Made by a program: the position numbers and the translations under genes
Assembly: GCA_033439265.1 (NCBI GenBank)
Contig: JAVTVX010000021.1
Span: 13,109,001 to 13,173,000, forward strand
Direction: 5' to 3'
Source of the DNA: Dillenia suffruticosa
Taxonomy: Eukaryota; Streptophyta; Magnoliopsida; Dilleniales; Dilleniaceae
Length of the DNA: 64,000 nt
Part shown: positions 12,133 to 23,120 of the stretch, piece after piece
Position numbering within the stretch: the stretch's first letter is position 1
Layout: each line of letters opens with the position of its first letter
Notes under the pieces: generated by a model
What the model was told of the DNA's origin: nothing
Databases searched by the model: none
The model's input: only the letters and a program-made list of their open reading frames with translations

Positions 12133-15096
12133 TTATTCGGAGTCATGCCAACACTTCCTTACACTCAATTCCATATTGGAAAGCTTCTCCCACATGTGAT
12201 CCAAGAACCTGAAATAGCTCAATCTCCAAGATTTCTTGAACAATATAGGACCCATGACACCCCAAAACCCCACCACGAATCCCCACCCCATACCCAAATA
12301 AAACCATATTGAGATTATTTCATTGCCGTCTTCATTATCTGGAGCGTTTTCAGCAGGTGTTGGTGCTGCAGTACCAGGGGTGCCACAATCCCTTGTGAGA
12401 GGAGGCCCACATAGATTGTTTCCCATAAAGCTAGAAGGATCTAAGCCTCTAATCTGAGTACTAGATGGTATTTCCCCTGATAAGAAGTTGTGGGACAAGT
12501 TCAAGTGGCTTAAGAAGGTCAGATTTGATATGCTTGGTGGAATTTCACCAGAAAGGTGATTCCATGAAAGATCAAGAGATTCTAATAAGCTCATATCACC
12601 AAGATTCTTTGGGATTGTTCCCTGAAAATAATTTCGTGATAAATTTAACCCCTGTAATGCGACAAGATCCATTAATTCAATGGGTATCTCTCCTGATAAA
12701 TTATTGCTCGAGAGGTCCATGTTAGTCACAAGACCAAGAGTGTTCGCATATAGAACATCTATTCCTTTTGTCACAACTTGTAAGCCATCTCCGTACCATG
12801 AATCAGGATAAATGGATGTTGAGTTTTGCCTAAAGGTCATGGCTGTAAAGTTCTTGAAACAGGTTGGAATTTCTCCAGAAAAATTGTTGTGTGCAAAGAC
12901 CAAAACTTGAAGAGAAGTTAGGTGACACAGCTCCTTGGGAATTTGACCTTCAAATCCATTTGAGTGAATGGTGAGAAATCTTAGGTTCACAAGACTCTTC
13001 CCAATCCATGTAGGTAGTTTTCCTGTAAAGGAATTCATACTAAGATCAAGAGTCTTCAAGCCTGAACATTTTTGCAAAGACTTGGGTAGCCCCCCAGAAA
13101 GGCTATTATTCTCAAGGTGCAATGATTCGAGATTGCTTAAGTATCCCATTGAGCTTGGAATTCGGCCCAAGAAAAAATTGTCATGCATCCGGACATAGCG
13201 TAGCTGTGGCCAATCCAACCAACAATCAGGAATTTCTTCGGACAAGATATTGTTGTGAAGACTCAAAGAAACAAGCCTATATTGTTCCTCTATTCTGTGA
13301 CAAATGACGTGAGCAATGTCTCCAGAAAAAGAGTTGTATGAAAGATCAGCAAAAAAAGTATTTGGAGAGAGAATAGGCAATGGACCATGAAATTGGTTGG
13401 AGGAAAGGTCAAAGCCGGAGCCAGGAACATTGCTGCGGATTATATTTGGGACTTGGCCATAGATTTTATTTCCAGAAAGACTGAAATATTGGAAGTTTGC
13501 ACACATATTCCAAAACCACATGGGAACACTATCCGAAATTCCAGTGTTAGATATGTCTAAGGAGGTAAGCTCCTTTTGTGATTGAAGCCACAGGGGGAAT
13601 TGCGGGCCCATTTTCCATCCACTCACATCTAGCCTGTGAAGAGCAAAATGAGGAACCCAATCACGACTCACATTTAATAACAAAGAGTTTCCACCTGCTG
13701 ATAGCACTTCCAAATTGGTGAGATTGGTGAGTTGAACTTCGGACACAATTCCTTCCAGCTTATTTTGTCCAATAAAAAGGGATTCCAATTGTGAAAGGTG
13801 CCAAAGACTTTCTGGAATAGATCCATTAAGCTGATTTTCATTTAAATATAGTACCCTCAAGGAGGTCAATCGTCCTATGCAATTAGGAATAGGACCCGAA
13901 ATTGAGATATTTCCAAGATCCAATTTTTGAAGATTTCTGAAATGTAGATTATCAGATGTGCATTTACCTACTAAACTTTCAAAAATCTCCGATCCACTCC
14001 CCTCGATACTATTAGAATACAAATAGATAACCCTCAAATGGAGAAGATTCGACATGGACTTTGGTATCGGCCCTTTCATCTTATTCCATGAAATGCTAAG
14101 AAACTCTAGACGGGTGAAATTCTGGAACCAATCTGGAATTGTAGAATTAAATTCATTATGATCCAAATAAAGATAGGTGAGCTGAGTTAAGTTTTTTAGA
14201 CCGATTGGGATGACACCTTCAAAATTATTCGAACTTAAATTTAGGGACACAAGATTATGGAGAGTGAAAATCCAAGTTGGTATTGAAGGGCCAAAGAAGT
14301 TGCTGGAAATATCCAGAATATTTAGTGAAGAAGAAAAATTTAGTGTACGAGGCAAGGAAGAAGAGGACTCAAGCAGTTTACAATTTGACAACCGCAACTC
14401 AAGCAAAGAAGAGAATGAATTCATTACCTCTAGCGAGTTAGGTACCTGGCTAAGATCCACTCCATCCAGCTCTAGTCTGGTCAAAGGGAGGCCCAAAAGC
14501 CATAGAAGCTTGTTATTCTTAAATGTTAGACCATCATATGATGCAAGGCCGAGAGAGTGCAAATTTGAGAGATTTCCAATTTGAAAAGGAATGATACCTC
14601 CAAAACCAGCCTGAGATAGATTAAGATGTTGCAAACTCACCAAAGAGCCAATGAAGGTTGGAATTAAAGTTCCTCCAAAATCATTGAAGCTGAGGTCCAG
14701 AACCCTTAGATGGTTCAAATGCTGCAGAGAAGGATTGATGTTACCACCTAGTTTGGTCCTTTCATAAGCCTCTCGTTCAGCATCGCTTGTATACGTGGCC
14801 GAAGCATCGGGTGGAGTATTACCAAGACGAAGCTCAAGGACATTTCCAGTGAAGTTGTCGCAAACAACACCAGACCATTTACAGCAATCAAGTTCCTCAG
14901 CAGCATTCCAAGAGAAGAGTCGATGAGAACGATCTATGAGTTCCATCTTGAAGTTCAACAGAGCCTCTCTTTCACTTTCAATGCATAACACGTTGTTGTT
15001 CGGTCCTCTTTCACCTTCCTTAGTGGAGCAGGGATTGATGCTGCCCATTAATATGAGCAGAACACCAACAAGGGAAAGAAATGTTACCCATTTCAT
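12133..15096 (-). CDS. A1: LRR receptor-like protein, EIX2/HcrVf type, intact
   Basis: Intronless, 987 residues. I use the Met at 15096, not the in-frame Met at 15294, because it begins a clean signal peptide and the TATA box at 15189-15196 lies between the two. Order: signal peptide 1 to about 23; LRR N-terminal cap with C38 and CCKWSGVVC (71-79); an acidic, Pro/Ser-rich insert (about 93-118); a long run of extracellular LxxLxLxxNxLxGxIP repeats with many N-glycosylation sites; an island domain at about 745-787; four further LRRs; a Cys cap (NNLCGPPLTRDC); acidic ENAPDNEDGNE; a membrane helix at about 927-953 with GFVVG (GxxxG); and a basic tail of 34 residues ending CWHDSE. There is no kinase. 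Family knowledge: plasma-membrane immune receptor signalling through SOBIR1/BAK1. Unlike A4 and A5, it has NMC instead of NMS in one LRR, losing a sequon and adding a Cys. The ligand is unknown. Confidence 0.93.
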   Translation of the reverse strand: MKWVTFLSLVGVLLILMGSINPCSTKEGERGPNNNVLCIESEREALLNFKMELIDRSHRLFSWNAAEELDCCKWSGVVCDNFTGNVLELRLGNTPPDASATYTSDAEREAYERTKLGGNINPSLQHLNHLRVLDLSFNDFGGTLIPTFIGSLVSLQHLNLSQAGFGGIIPFQIGNLSNLHSLGLASYDGLTFKNNKLLWLLGLPLTRLELDGVDLSQVPNSLEVMNSFSSLLELRLSNCKLLESSSSLPRTLNFSSSLNILDISSNFFGPSIPTWIFTLHNLVSLNLSSNNFEGVIPIGLKNLTQLTYLYLDHNEFNSTIPDWFQNFTRLEFLSISWNKMKGPIPKSMSNLLHLRVIYLYSNSIEGSGSEIFESLVGKCTSDNLHFRNLQKLDLGNISISGPIPNCIGRLTSLRVLYLNENQLNGSIPESLWHLSQLESLFIGQNKLEGIVSEVQLTNLTNLEVLSAGGNSLLLNVSRDWVPHFALHRLDVSGWKMGPQFPLWLQSQKELTSLDISNTGISDSVPMWFWNMCANFQYFSLSGNKIYGQVPNIIRSNVPGSGFDLSSNQFHGPLPILSPNTFFADLSYNSFSGDIAHVICHRIEEQYRLVSLSLHNNILSEEIPDCWLDWPQLRYVRMHDNFFLGRIPSSMGYLSNLESLHLENNSLSGGLPKSLQKCSGLKTLDLSMNSFTGKLPTWIGKSLVNLRFLTIHSNGFEGQIPKELCHLTSLQVLVFAHNNFSGEIPTCFKNFTAMTFRQNSTSIYPDSWYGDGLQVVTKGIDVLYANTLGLVTNMDLSSNNLSGEIPIELMDLVALQGLNLSRNYFQGTIPKNLGDMSLLESLDLSWNHLSGEIPPSISNLTFLSHLNLSHNFLSGEIPSSTQIRGLDPSSFMGNNLCGPPLTRDCGTPGTAAPTPAENAPDNEDGNEIISIWFYLGMGWGFVVGFWGVMGPILFKKSWRLSYFRFLDHMWEKLSNMELSVRKCWHDSE

Positions 15097-15188
15097 ATTG
15101 CTCTTTCCTGAAATCAGTATCTTACCAGAGTAGAATATTATCGTGTAAGAAGGCCTTTTGTTTTGGGAGAGAGTGGAGAGTAGAAGCC

Positions 15189-15281
15189 TATTTATAGGAA
15201 AAGCGAGACCGGAATTCTTGATTTTTCTACATGTAAACATCAGGGACACCGGACACTTGACAAAAACCTCCATTTGATTGG
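15189..15281 (-). promoter_or_regulatory. A1 core promoter (TATA box and CCAAT box)
   Basis: On the minus strand TATAAATAGG occupies 15187-15196, about 95 bases before the A1 ATG and followed by a CT-rich leader. Further up, CCAATCAAATGG lies at about 15270-15281. The same arrangement precedes A2, A4, A5 and A6. In B-type genes the aligned motif is CCAATCACGTGG. Confidence 0.75.
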
Positions 15282-17902
15282 TGCAGGATACCAATTCAGA
15301 GAAACAGAACTAAAGGAACCCCCATTTTTCATGCCCATTTTTTTCATCATTACTCTCCTTTTTCTCCTTTTCCAATCAAAGTTTTTTATGAACTATTTTT
15401 TGTGGTTCATGTGGAACTATATTTGATGTTGTCTTTTTCTACTCTTTACTATTGAGATAGTTTTAATTTTTCTGAAATTGTATTGAATTGAGTTCAATTA
15501 TGTATAAATCACTCTAATATCAAATTGAAAACTTTCAAATGTGGGGAGTTAGGGATTGAGTTCATAAATGCATAATTAAATACCAACTTACCTAAAAGTT
15601 TAAGTATCGTAGATAAGAGAATATATATGTTTATTTATAAATCACACCTTTTCATTTATTTGGTATAAAATACACATAATTTGTAACACTTGAGCCAGAC
15701 CGCGACCTATTTATCTTCAAAGTCCATGGTCAATCTTTCCAAACTCAACTAACAACTGTATTGTATCCCTCAATGTTTTGCTAATAGTTCATTTATCACC
15801 TTTTTTTTTTTCACAGCCTTTTCTTTTATTTTTCCTTTTTTTTTTCTTTTTAGCGGGTTTCTTTTCATTTTTTCAGTTACAAAGGAGAGCATCACCTTCG
15901 GGAAAAGGGTAAGAGCTCGAATTAGAGGTCAAGGTCAAAAGAGTAGTCTTTGATGATGTTATATCCAATGACCCTCTGTTTTTAATATGACTACAGAGGT
16001 GCATTTTTATGCCTACCAGTCATAACTCAATCGACACTTTCTCTCTATTATTTTTTAGAGATCTTGAATTCGAGACTCTCAATATAAATAAAAAAGAAAA
16101 GATGCATATACATACACATTTCATATTTCATTTATATAAAATACTTTTTGCTCACATGTAATTTTCAACAAACCAATATGTGCAATGCCAGGATAGGGAC
16201 GGGAGTGGTGGCGTTAATCCTACCTCCCATGTAAATTACAAGTTTCAAACGTCAACTTGCAACATTGGACCCAAAACCCACCCAAAGTCAATGGTCAGGC
16301 AGGAGTTTTCAATTGGTCAGGTCAATCTTTTCCCCAGCATAGCAGACGCGGCACGAGTTTTCCCCAACATAGTTACAAATGGTTAGTCTTTCCCCAGCAT
16401 AGTGAAAGCACTGTTGAATAGGAAAAGATGATGTCTTTCCCCAACATCTGTGGAAAAAAAAAATCCTTTTTTTCTCGTTTGGTATTTTGTTTTCTTTCCA
16501 ATCCTGGGGGTGGGTCTTCTGCCATTCTAGTTTTTTTCATATGGCTATGCCTACGGCTTGACTGCAGCATCAAAAGAGAGTCTGCGCGAAGTGAGGGAGG
16601 GGCATCTAGTGGGGTTGATCTTTTTATTTCTGTTTTCTTCGATAAGTCATTAATTGTTCAAAAGTAAATTAGTGACTCTGGGACTGATTATTGCGTTATA
16701 GACTATGCCAAGAATTTCCACCGATTCCGCCGCCAACTTTGATATGGACCTTCACTGACTTCCATATTGCTAGCAAGTAGCTATAGTATCAAAATTCTAG
16801 GGACGGGATAAGATTTGAGCTGATTTTTTTTTTTTAATAAAGCTTCTTTATCGAACGGTCAAGAAAATAAAAAAAAAATAAAATATAAGTTTTCATATAT
16901 TCTTAAAAGTTAAATATTAAGATGAAAAAAAATTAATTTTTATAATATATTACTTCGTTTCTCTGTTACTCCCACAAGTGATCCAAAAACCTGAAATATG
17001 TCGATCTCCATTATATTAGCTATGTATTAATTGTTAACTATGTTATCACTTTAATCCCTCCAGGATGCAATAGGATAAAAACTTTAAAAATAATAAAAAT
17101 TGAAAAATGAAAACTTAAAAAACAAATATATATATATATATATATATATTTAAAAAAAAGAGTTATCATCGATATATATATATATATATAATAAAAATAA
17201 AAATAAATTAAAACAAGTCGCCGATAATTCAGATTTTCTTAACACTTCCTAAGTTGCATTTCAAAATGTGTATTTTGAATTGAGCTCAATTTAATAATAC
17301 TATAAATAAATTTATTGCTTTTTTTGCTAATAACATATGTTGGTACCACAGCAACAAGCAACTACAACCCGCAAGTGATGTGGAGATGGTGAATATTACA
17401 TATGTTAAACTTATAATTTGATTTGTATAAACAAAAATTATACTTAGTGAACATAAAATAATTATTCCAACTTAAATATATTTTTTAACCTAAGTTGGTA
17501 CCTGCCACCTCATCCGCCAATTCACATAGTATTCTAACATCAAAATCCAAGAGAGACCTTAAATGTTTTAACATATTTCTATTTTTTAACCTAAGATGGT
17601 AATTTCCACACACAAAGCTCAGATAGCCAAAACGCAGCGTGGAGATGTTCCCATGGTTCCACGTCTATCCTTCCTCCTAGCGATCGGAAAAAGCAGCGGT
17701 TCTCTCAAGCCAAAAACGGTGGTGTTTGGTTGCTGGAAGAATTGCTGCCTTTTTTTGGACAACATGATTTGAGACTTGCGTTAACGACGTTTTCCTTTCA
17801 CACACTCCGTCCCTTCCACACACACACGCACACACACACAGAGACATTTATTATATATATAAAAAAAAATCCACTTCAACTGAGAAGCAGAAGGGATTGA
17901 AC
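15282..17902. other. A1 distal 5' flank running into the truncated B1 end; duplicated in the cluster
   Basis: No gene. Collinear with 42180-46363 and 53310-56680 and partly with 32000-35460. It includes a CTTTCCCCAACAT repeat group (16328-16446), AT-rich sequence with TA runs at about 17128-17148 and 17170-17190, and the B-type 3' module (17620-17760, with a degraded AAACGG...GTTT core), then a CA run near 17818-17840. The sequence ends at a deletion joint inside B1 at 17903-17908. Confidence 0.6.
16326..16447. repeat. Spaced CTTTCCCCAACAT repeats upstream of A1
   Basis: Four copies of a T(C/T)TTTCCCCA(A/G)CAT motif at about 16328-16340, 16357-16370, 16387-16400 and 16434-16446, spaced 29-47 bases apart. 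Corresponding groups lie at 34072-34171, 44469-44598 and 54391-54527. They sit more than 1 kb upstream of A-type starts. Function unknown. Confidence 0.7.
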
Positions 17903-19076
17903 TGAATTGTCCTATGCATTCAGGAATAGGACCAGAAATTGAGGTGTTTCCAAGATCCAATTTCTCGAAGATTTTTACAAGATAGATTAGGAGATGTGCA
18001 TTTACCTAATAAACTTTCAAAAACCTCTGACGCACTCCCCCCAAACTATTAGAGTGCAAATAGATGACCTTCAAATGAAAAAGGACAGACATGGACTTTG
18101 GTATTGGCCCTTTTAGGTTATTTTGTGAAATGCTGAGACACTCCAAATCGGTGTACTTGTTAAACCAATCTGGCACTGTGGAATTAAATTCATTATGATC
18201 CAGATAAAGATAGGTAAGCAGAGTCAGGTTTTTGAGACCGATTGGAATGGCACCTTCAAAATTATTAGAACCTAAATTTAGGGACACAAGATTATGGAGA
18301 GTGTAAATCCAGCTTGGTATTGAAGGGCCTAAGGAGTATGAGGCAAAGCAGGCTGCTTAAGCAGTTTACTGTTTGACAATCGCAACTCAACCAAAGAAGA
18401 GAATCAGTTGATTACCTTTAACCAGTTACCTACATGGCTAAGATCCACTCCGTCCAGCTCTAGTCGCGTCAAGGGGAGGCCGGAAAGCATTTGAAGGTTG
18501 TTATTCTTAAATTCTAGAGCATCATATGATGCAAGACCGAGAGAGTGCAAATTTGAGAGATTTCCAATTTGAGAAGGAATAATACGACTAAAACCTGCCT
18601 AAGATAGATTGAGATGTTGCAAACTCGCCAGAGAGCCAATGAAGTTAGGAATTCAATTTCCTTCAAAATCATTGTACGCGAGGTCCAGGACCATTAGATG
18701 CTTCAAATGCTGCAGTGAAGGACTGATCCTACCACCTAGTTTCCCTTTCATAAGCTTCATGTTCAGCATCACTTACATAAGCAGCTGAAGCATCAGGTGG
18801 AGTATAACCAAGATGAAGTTCACGTACATGTCTTGTGATGTTGTCACAGACAACGCCAGCCCATTTACAGCAATCAAGTTTATCAGCAGCATTCCATGAG
18901 GAGTGTCGATAAGAATGATATATGAAATCCTTGTTGAAGTTCAAAAGAGCCTCTCTCTCACTCTTAATGCACAAAATGTTTAGTCCTCTGCCAGCTTCCT
19001 CAGCGAAGCAAGGATTGATTCTGCTTATTAATGTGAGCAAAACAGGGACAAGGGAAAGAAATACCACCAGTTTCAT
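17903..19076 (-). pseudogene. B1: B-type LRR-RLP pseudogene, 3' two-thirds deleted
   Basis: The start (19076) encodes MKLVVFLSLV..., as in B2 and B3, with the LRR N-terminal cap (CIKSEREALLNF; CCKWAGVVC) and about nine LRRs. It then breaks off at 17903-17908. Compared with B2, a 2-base loss near 18741 shifts the frame, about 48 bases are missing near 18332 (TATGAGGC joint), and several point changes create stops. The remaining 3' gene, roughly 2.56 kb in B2 terms and including the island and membrane helix, is deleted and the stump is fused to the 3' flank. The promoter still looks good: TATAAATA at 19171-19178 and CACGTG at 19242-19247. It cannot encode a receptor. Confidence 0.92.
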
Positions 19077-20280
19077 ATCGCTCTTGCCTGAAATCAGCAT
19101 CTTAACAAATAGCATATTATGGAGTGCAAAAAGGCTTTTTAATTCTGGAAAGAGATAAAGAGTAGAAGCCTATTTATAGGAAATATGGGACCTGAACTCA
19201 TATTGATTCTACATGTGAGAACAGAGATACTTGATCCCCTCCACGTGATTGGTATACAATTCTAACTGAGAGAATGGGATACAATTCTAACTGAGAGAAA
19301 TCAAACGAATTAAAACAAAGAAATATGCCCCTTTATCTGTTAGATTAAGAGTTTTTGGGTGTGTCTAGCATATATCTTCCATGTTTTCTTACCAAACCCT
19401 GACATATGCAGTTAGTTTCCCGTGGGAATATTTGATGTGAATTCATATGCTTTCTTACTTAAATTTTCATACATGGGCATAGGCAGAAGAAGCTAGCCTT
19501 GTTCAGACATTTTCATCGTCTGAATTCCACAAGCGTTGCACGTGAAACGTCTTTTTGATTCTTTCATTTCAATCTGTATGTGAAATTATAATCTTGATTG
19601 CAAAATGATATCAACTTGTAATATTGGACCCAAACCAGCATTTAATCTATCATTAATGCTAATTGAAAGAAAGAAAATTTGAAACAAGAAATATGCTTGC
19701 TATGCCAAGGTTCTGATGCTGTTCTCTATCGTGATATATGCTATTCATCATTGTCAAAGTGGCACTGATTTTTCAAATTTTGGTTATTCCATCTATATAT
19801 ATATAAAGTATTATTTTGTAGAGCTAATATTGTAACATGGTCACCTTTTGTTTTGTGGATGAATTTAGTATTTGGGTAGACAGAGAGCAGAGAGGTTGTT
19901 CTGGGGTTTTCTTCATCGTTCTTATACCTTGCTTGGTGTATAGTGGGTTACGCATGTCTCTTTGTTCACGGTGTTTCTGTTTTTCTGTGGCTTGTCTTTC
20001 TTTTTCTGCCATTGTTATAACAGTTGCCCCTTTTCTTAGTTAAGGATGGGAAACTATGTCAACTTTTTTCTTAGTTTATGATGTTAGCTTTTGACTAGAA
20101 TTGATTGACGTGGAGTTTTCTCAGATGATAAATTAATCACTAGAGAAGCGTATGGGGTGCTGGTTATGAAAGGGTTAATTCTCAAAAGGCTAATGCATTC
20201 ACAAGTGGCATGTGTGAGATAATGTTGCTTCTTTGAAAGTTCAAATCTCAATCTCTCCTCTCTCTTCTTTCATTTTTTGA
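19077..20280. promoter_or_regulatory. B1 5' flank (B-type promoter region)
   Basis: Contains TATAAATA (19171-19178, minus strand) and the G-box/CCAAT pair ACGTG-ATTGG at 19242-19251. From there to about 20340 it matches the B2 flank (50141-51300) and, inverted, the B3 flank (60258-61297) and 58020-58970. A near-duplicate 'gagaatgggatacaattctaactgag' step around 19265-19300 repeats locally. No coding region is credible; the short frames seen in each copy drift between copies. Confidence 0.6.
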
Positions 20281-21620
20281 ATTTAATTAAGCAAACCCAA
20301 CTTTTTTAAAATATGTATATCTTTGGTAATTTTTTTTTTTAATTTTATCATGTTAGTACATTTTGTGATATTACCCCCAGACGGAAAAGGCTAAGCTATA
20401 ATGGAGAAAAGGAGAAGGGTCACTTCAACACCAGTTTTGAACCACATGGGTATAAAGGGGGTGGTAAAATATATATTTGTTTTTATTTAAGTTGATTTAT
20501 TTATATATATTAGGTGATTAGGTTGCAACATTTCATAAATTTTGTGCCCTTTACTTAATCCTGAAATTAATAAAATGATTAAAAAACTAAACAGGAAGTA
20601 ACACCAATTAGTCAACATGGGTTAATCCTGCAAAATTTGAGGGTTGCTCTCTGCCATTGATACTGGTGTGATAGATGATAGGAGCGTTAGGTTGATTTGG
20701 AATAACAGAGTAGCCCTTTCAAATCAAATCTTACACCATCACTTTTTTCTCTTCCACCACAGAAAGCCACCAATCAGCTGTGAGAGAATTTTAATTTTCC
20801 CCGTGGGTATCAATGCTGATGGGCATGTTCGAGCTGCCTAAGGTCCCTTGGATGCCTCTCGAAGGCCTTTGTTGGGTACCCAAAACCCTCAGGCATCTTG
20901 CGAAGACCGTATGAGTTCCGAATGACACTGTCACCAACAGAGGACCTTCGTTTGCCACCGTCTAAACTTCCAAGCGCTGGGAATTCGTAATTGGTTATAA
21001 TTATTATATTAGTTAATTTTATGGTATTATTTTTTCTTTTCATTATTTTTATTTTTAGTTACACATTGCTTTCAAATTTTATTATTATTATTTTTTTCTT
21101 TATATTGATCTTTCAAATAATCGATTTCAAATAAATTTAAAATTTAGGTTCAGTTTGTTTTTATTGTTACAGTTAATTTTATTGTTCTATTTTTATTATT
21201 TAATTATAATTTATTTTTATGCTAATAGAGAATTCTAGTCAACTCTGTCGGTAAAGAACCTCTTATCTTGCATTTTTTATAATTTTTAGAACTCCTAATA
21301 TTACAAAGTAAAGTTAAAAACCATATTTGGGAGTACATTCATGAATTTGAGGTTTTAGTGATGTAATTTATGGATTCCAAATTTGTTAGATTCTTGAATT
21401 CTTGATTTTTTTTTTTTTTTTTGAATTCGGTAATATTATTATCTTAGTTTTTGAGACATTTTTTATTGGTCTTTGCAAAAATAAAAGATTGGGTCATTTT
21501 ATAAAAAAGTGTCACAGCCCATCGGAATTGAACATAGAAAATTAAGGTCACTGTGAGCCAAGAAAAATGGCATTTTCTTTTGAATTTGATCTGTTATTTG
21601 GTAAAAGTATGAAGATCATG
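20281..21620. other. Spacer between B1 and A2, missing from the second A-B-A block
   Basis: About 1.3 kb that is absent between B2 and A6, where the flanks join directly near 51290. The first part (to about 20340) also exists, inverted, at 58020-58100, so the absence in the B2 block is more likely a deletion than this being an insertion. 20810-20990 is a GC-richer island with a coding look on the minus strand (see findings). The rest is AT-rich with a T16 run near 21405-21421. Confidence 0.5.
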
Positions 21621-22348
21621 GTAGTTTTTATGATCTCTCTATTTGGTAAAAGTATGAATTCGATCCAATGGATTGCTGAGTCTCTATTCTGATGACATTT
21701 CTTTTTGTCATCTACTTGTTTGATAAATTTCCTCACTTAAAGCTATTAGAGTTATATATATATCTCTCTCTAGAGTTGTTTTTAGCTTCAATCACTCAGC
21801 ATGTTACTACTTGGAATTTTTTAATTATTTCTCATAATGTGAGTTTGCAGCTGTCTTATTCCAGTTAGTTTGGAAAATACCCGCGCAGAAATATGTGAAG
21901 TTGATTTCTGATCTTTTTTATTTCTATTTTTGAATAACATAAAAGTACTTTTTTCTTTTTTCACGAGATATTAGATTACAGAATTTATATGGTGATGTCT
22001 GCCCAATTTTTGTTGCTAATTCCTAACCACCTAATTGAGGCCTACTTTTAGAATGAAATGATTTTCATATACATATGAATATTCTCAATTACATGTGCAG
22101 TATTAGGGGCTAGATGCTACATGTGCATGAACATGAACAGTAAGAGAAACTTGTTGTGCTTATAATAAAAAAACCAAAAGAAGATTAGGAAAAGAAAAAA
22201 GTTGGCTGAAGCCAATACACACCACCGATTATTTCTCACGTATGTAATGAAAGGGAAAAGGGAGAAGTAGTAGGAAACAACACCATAAGAGACATAAGGG
22301 TACATTATTCGCAGTCATGCCAACACTTCCTTACACTCAATTACATAT
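21621..22348. other. A2 3' flank
   Basis: Closely matches 51300-51955, the 3' flank of A6, and more loosely the flanks of A1, A4 and A5. It contains a TA/TCTC run near 21754-21774, a plus-strand GTTTGCAG acceptor-like site near 21843-21850 and the first unit of the tandem duplication described for A2. No coding region. Confidence 0.55.
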
Positions 22349-23120
22349 TGGAAGGCTTCTCCCACATGTGATCCAAGAACCGGAAATAGGTCAATCTCCA
22401 AGATTTCTTGAACAATATAGGACCCATGACACACCAAAACCCCACCACGAATCCCCATCCCATACCCAAATAAAACCATACTGAGATTATTTCATTGCTG
22501 TCTTCATTATCTGGAGCTTTTTCAGCAGATGGTGGTGCTGCTGCAGTACTATGGGTGCCACAATTTTTGTTTAATAATTCCTAACCACCTGATTGAGGCC
22601 TACTTTTAGAATGAAATGATTTTAGTAAACATACAAATATTCTCAATTACATATGCAGTGTTTGGGGCTAGATGCTGCATGTGCATGAACATGAAGAGTA
22701 AGGCATACTCGTTGTTCTTATAATAGAAAAAACCAAAAGAAGATTAGGAAAAACAAAAAGTTGGCTGAAGCCAATATACACCACCGATTATTTCTCACGT
22801 ATGTAATGAAAGAGAAAAGGGTGAAGAAGTAGAAAACGACATCTTAAGAGGCATAAGGGTACATTATTCGGAGTCATGCCAACACTTCCTTACACTCAAA
22901 TTACATATTGGAAAACTTCTCCCACATGTGATCCAAGAACCTGAAATAGGTCAATCTCCAAGATTTCTTGAACAATATAGGACCCATGACACACCAAAAC
23001 CCCACCACGAATCCCCATCCCATACCCAAATAAAACCATACTGAGATTATTTCATTGCTGTCTTCATTATCTGGAGCATTTTCAGCAGATGGTGGTGCTG
23101 CAGTACCATGGGTGCCACAA
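22022..23120. repeat. Tandem duplication of the 3' end of A2 (two units of about 550 bp)
   Basis: 22002-22560 and 22560-23115 are successive direct copies. Each holds the A-type 3' flank plus the last about 70 codons (acidic segment, membrane helix, tail). The joint near 22560 reads CCACAATTTTTG. It fuses the inside of the gene (...GTGCCACAAT) to the flank (...CCAATTTTTG), sharing about four bases. The duplication is unique to this copy. Confidence 0.85.

Noticed and set aside
14210-14584. Plus-strand frames opposite RLP coding regions (e.g. 14210-14584, 29232-29600, 41195-41479)
   Set aside because: They recur only because the minus-strand LRR codons are conserved. No start context, domain or independent support.
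15097-15294. 66-residue N-terminal extension of A1 (and similar ones for A2 and A5, up to 42243)
   Set aside because: The extra codons lie across and above the TATA box and precede a clean signal peptide. The extension sequences are promoter DNA that happens to stay open.
16326-16447. CRISPR-like array of spaced repeats
   Set aside because: Motif only 13-14 bases, irregular spacing, no associated genes and a plant nuclear context. The spacers also recur between copies.
20230-20256. GTTCAAATCTC, resembling a tRNA T-arm
   Set aside because: No A box, acceptor stem or cloverleaf can be formed around it, and it is part of the duplicated B-type flank.
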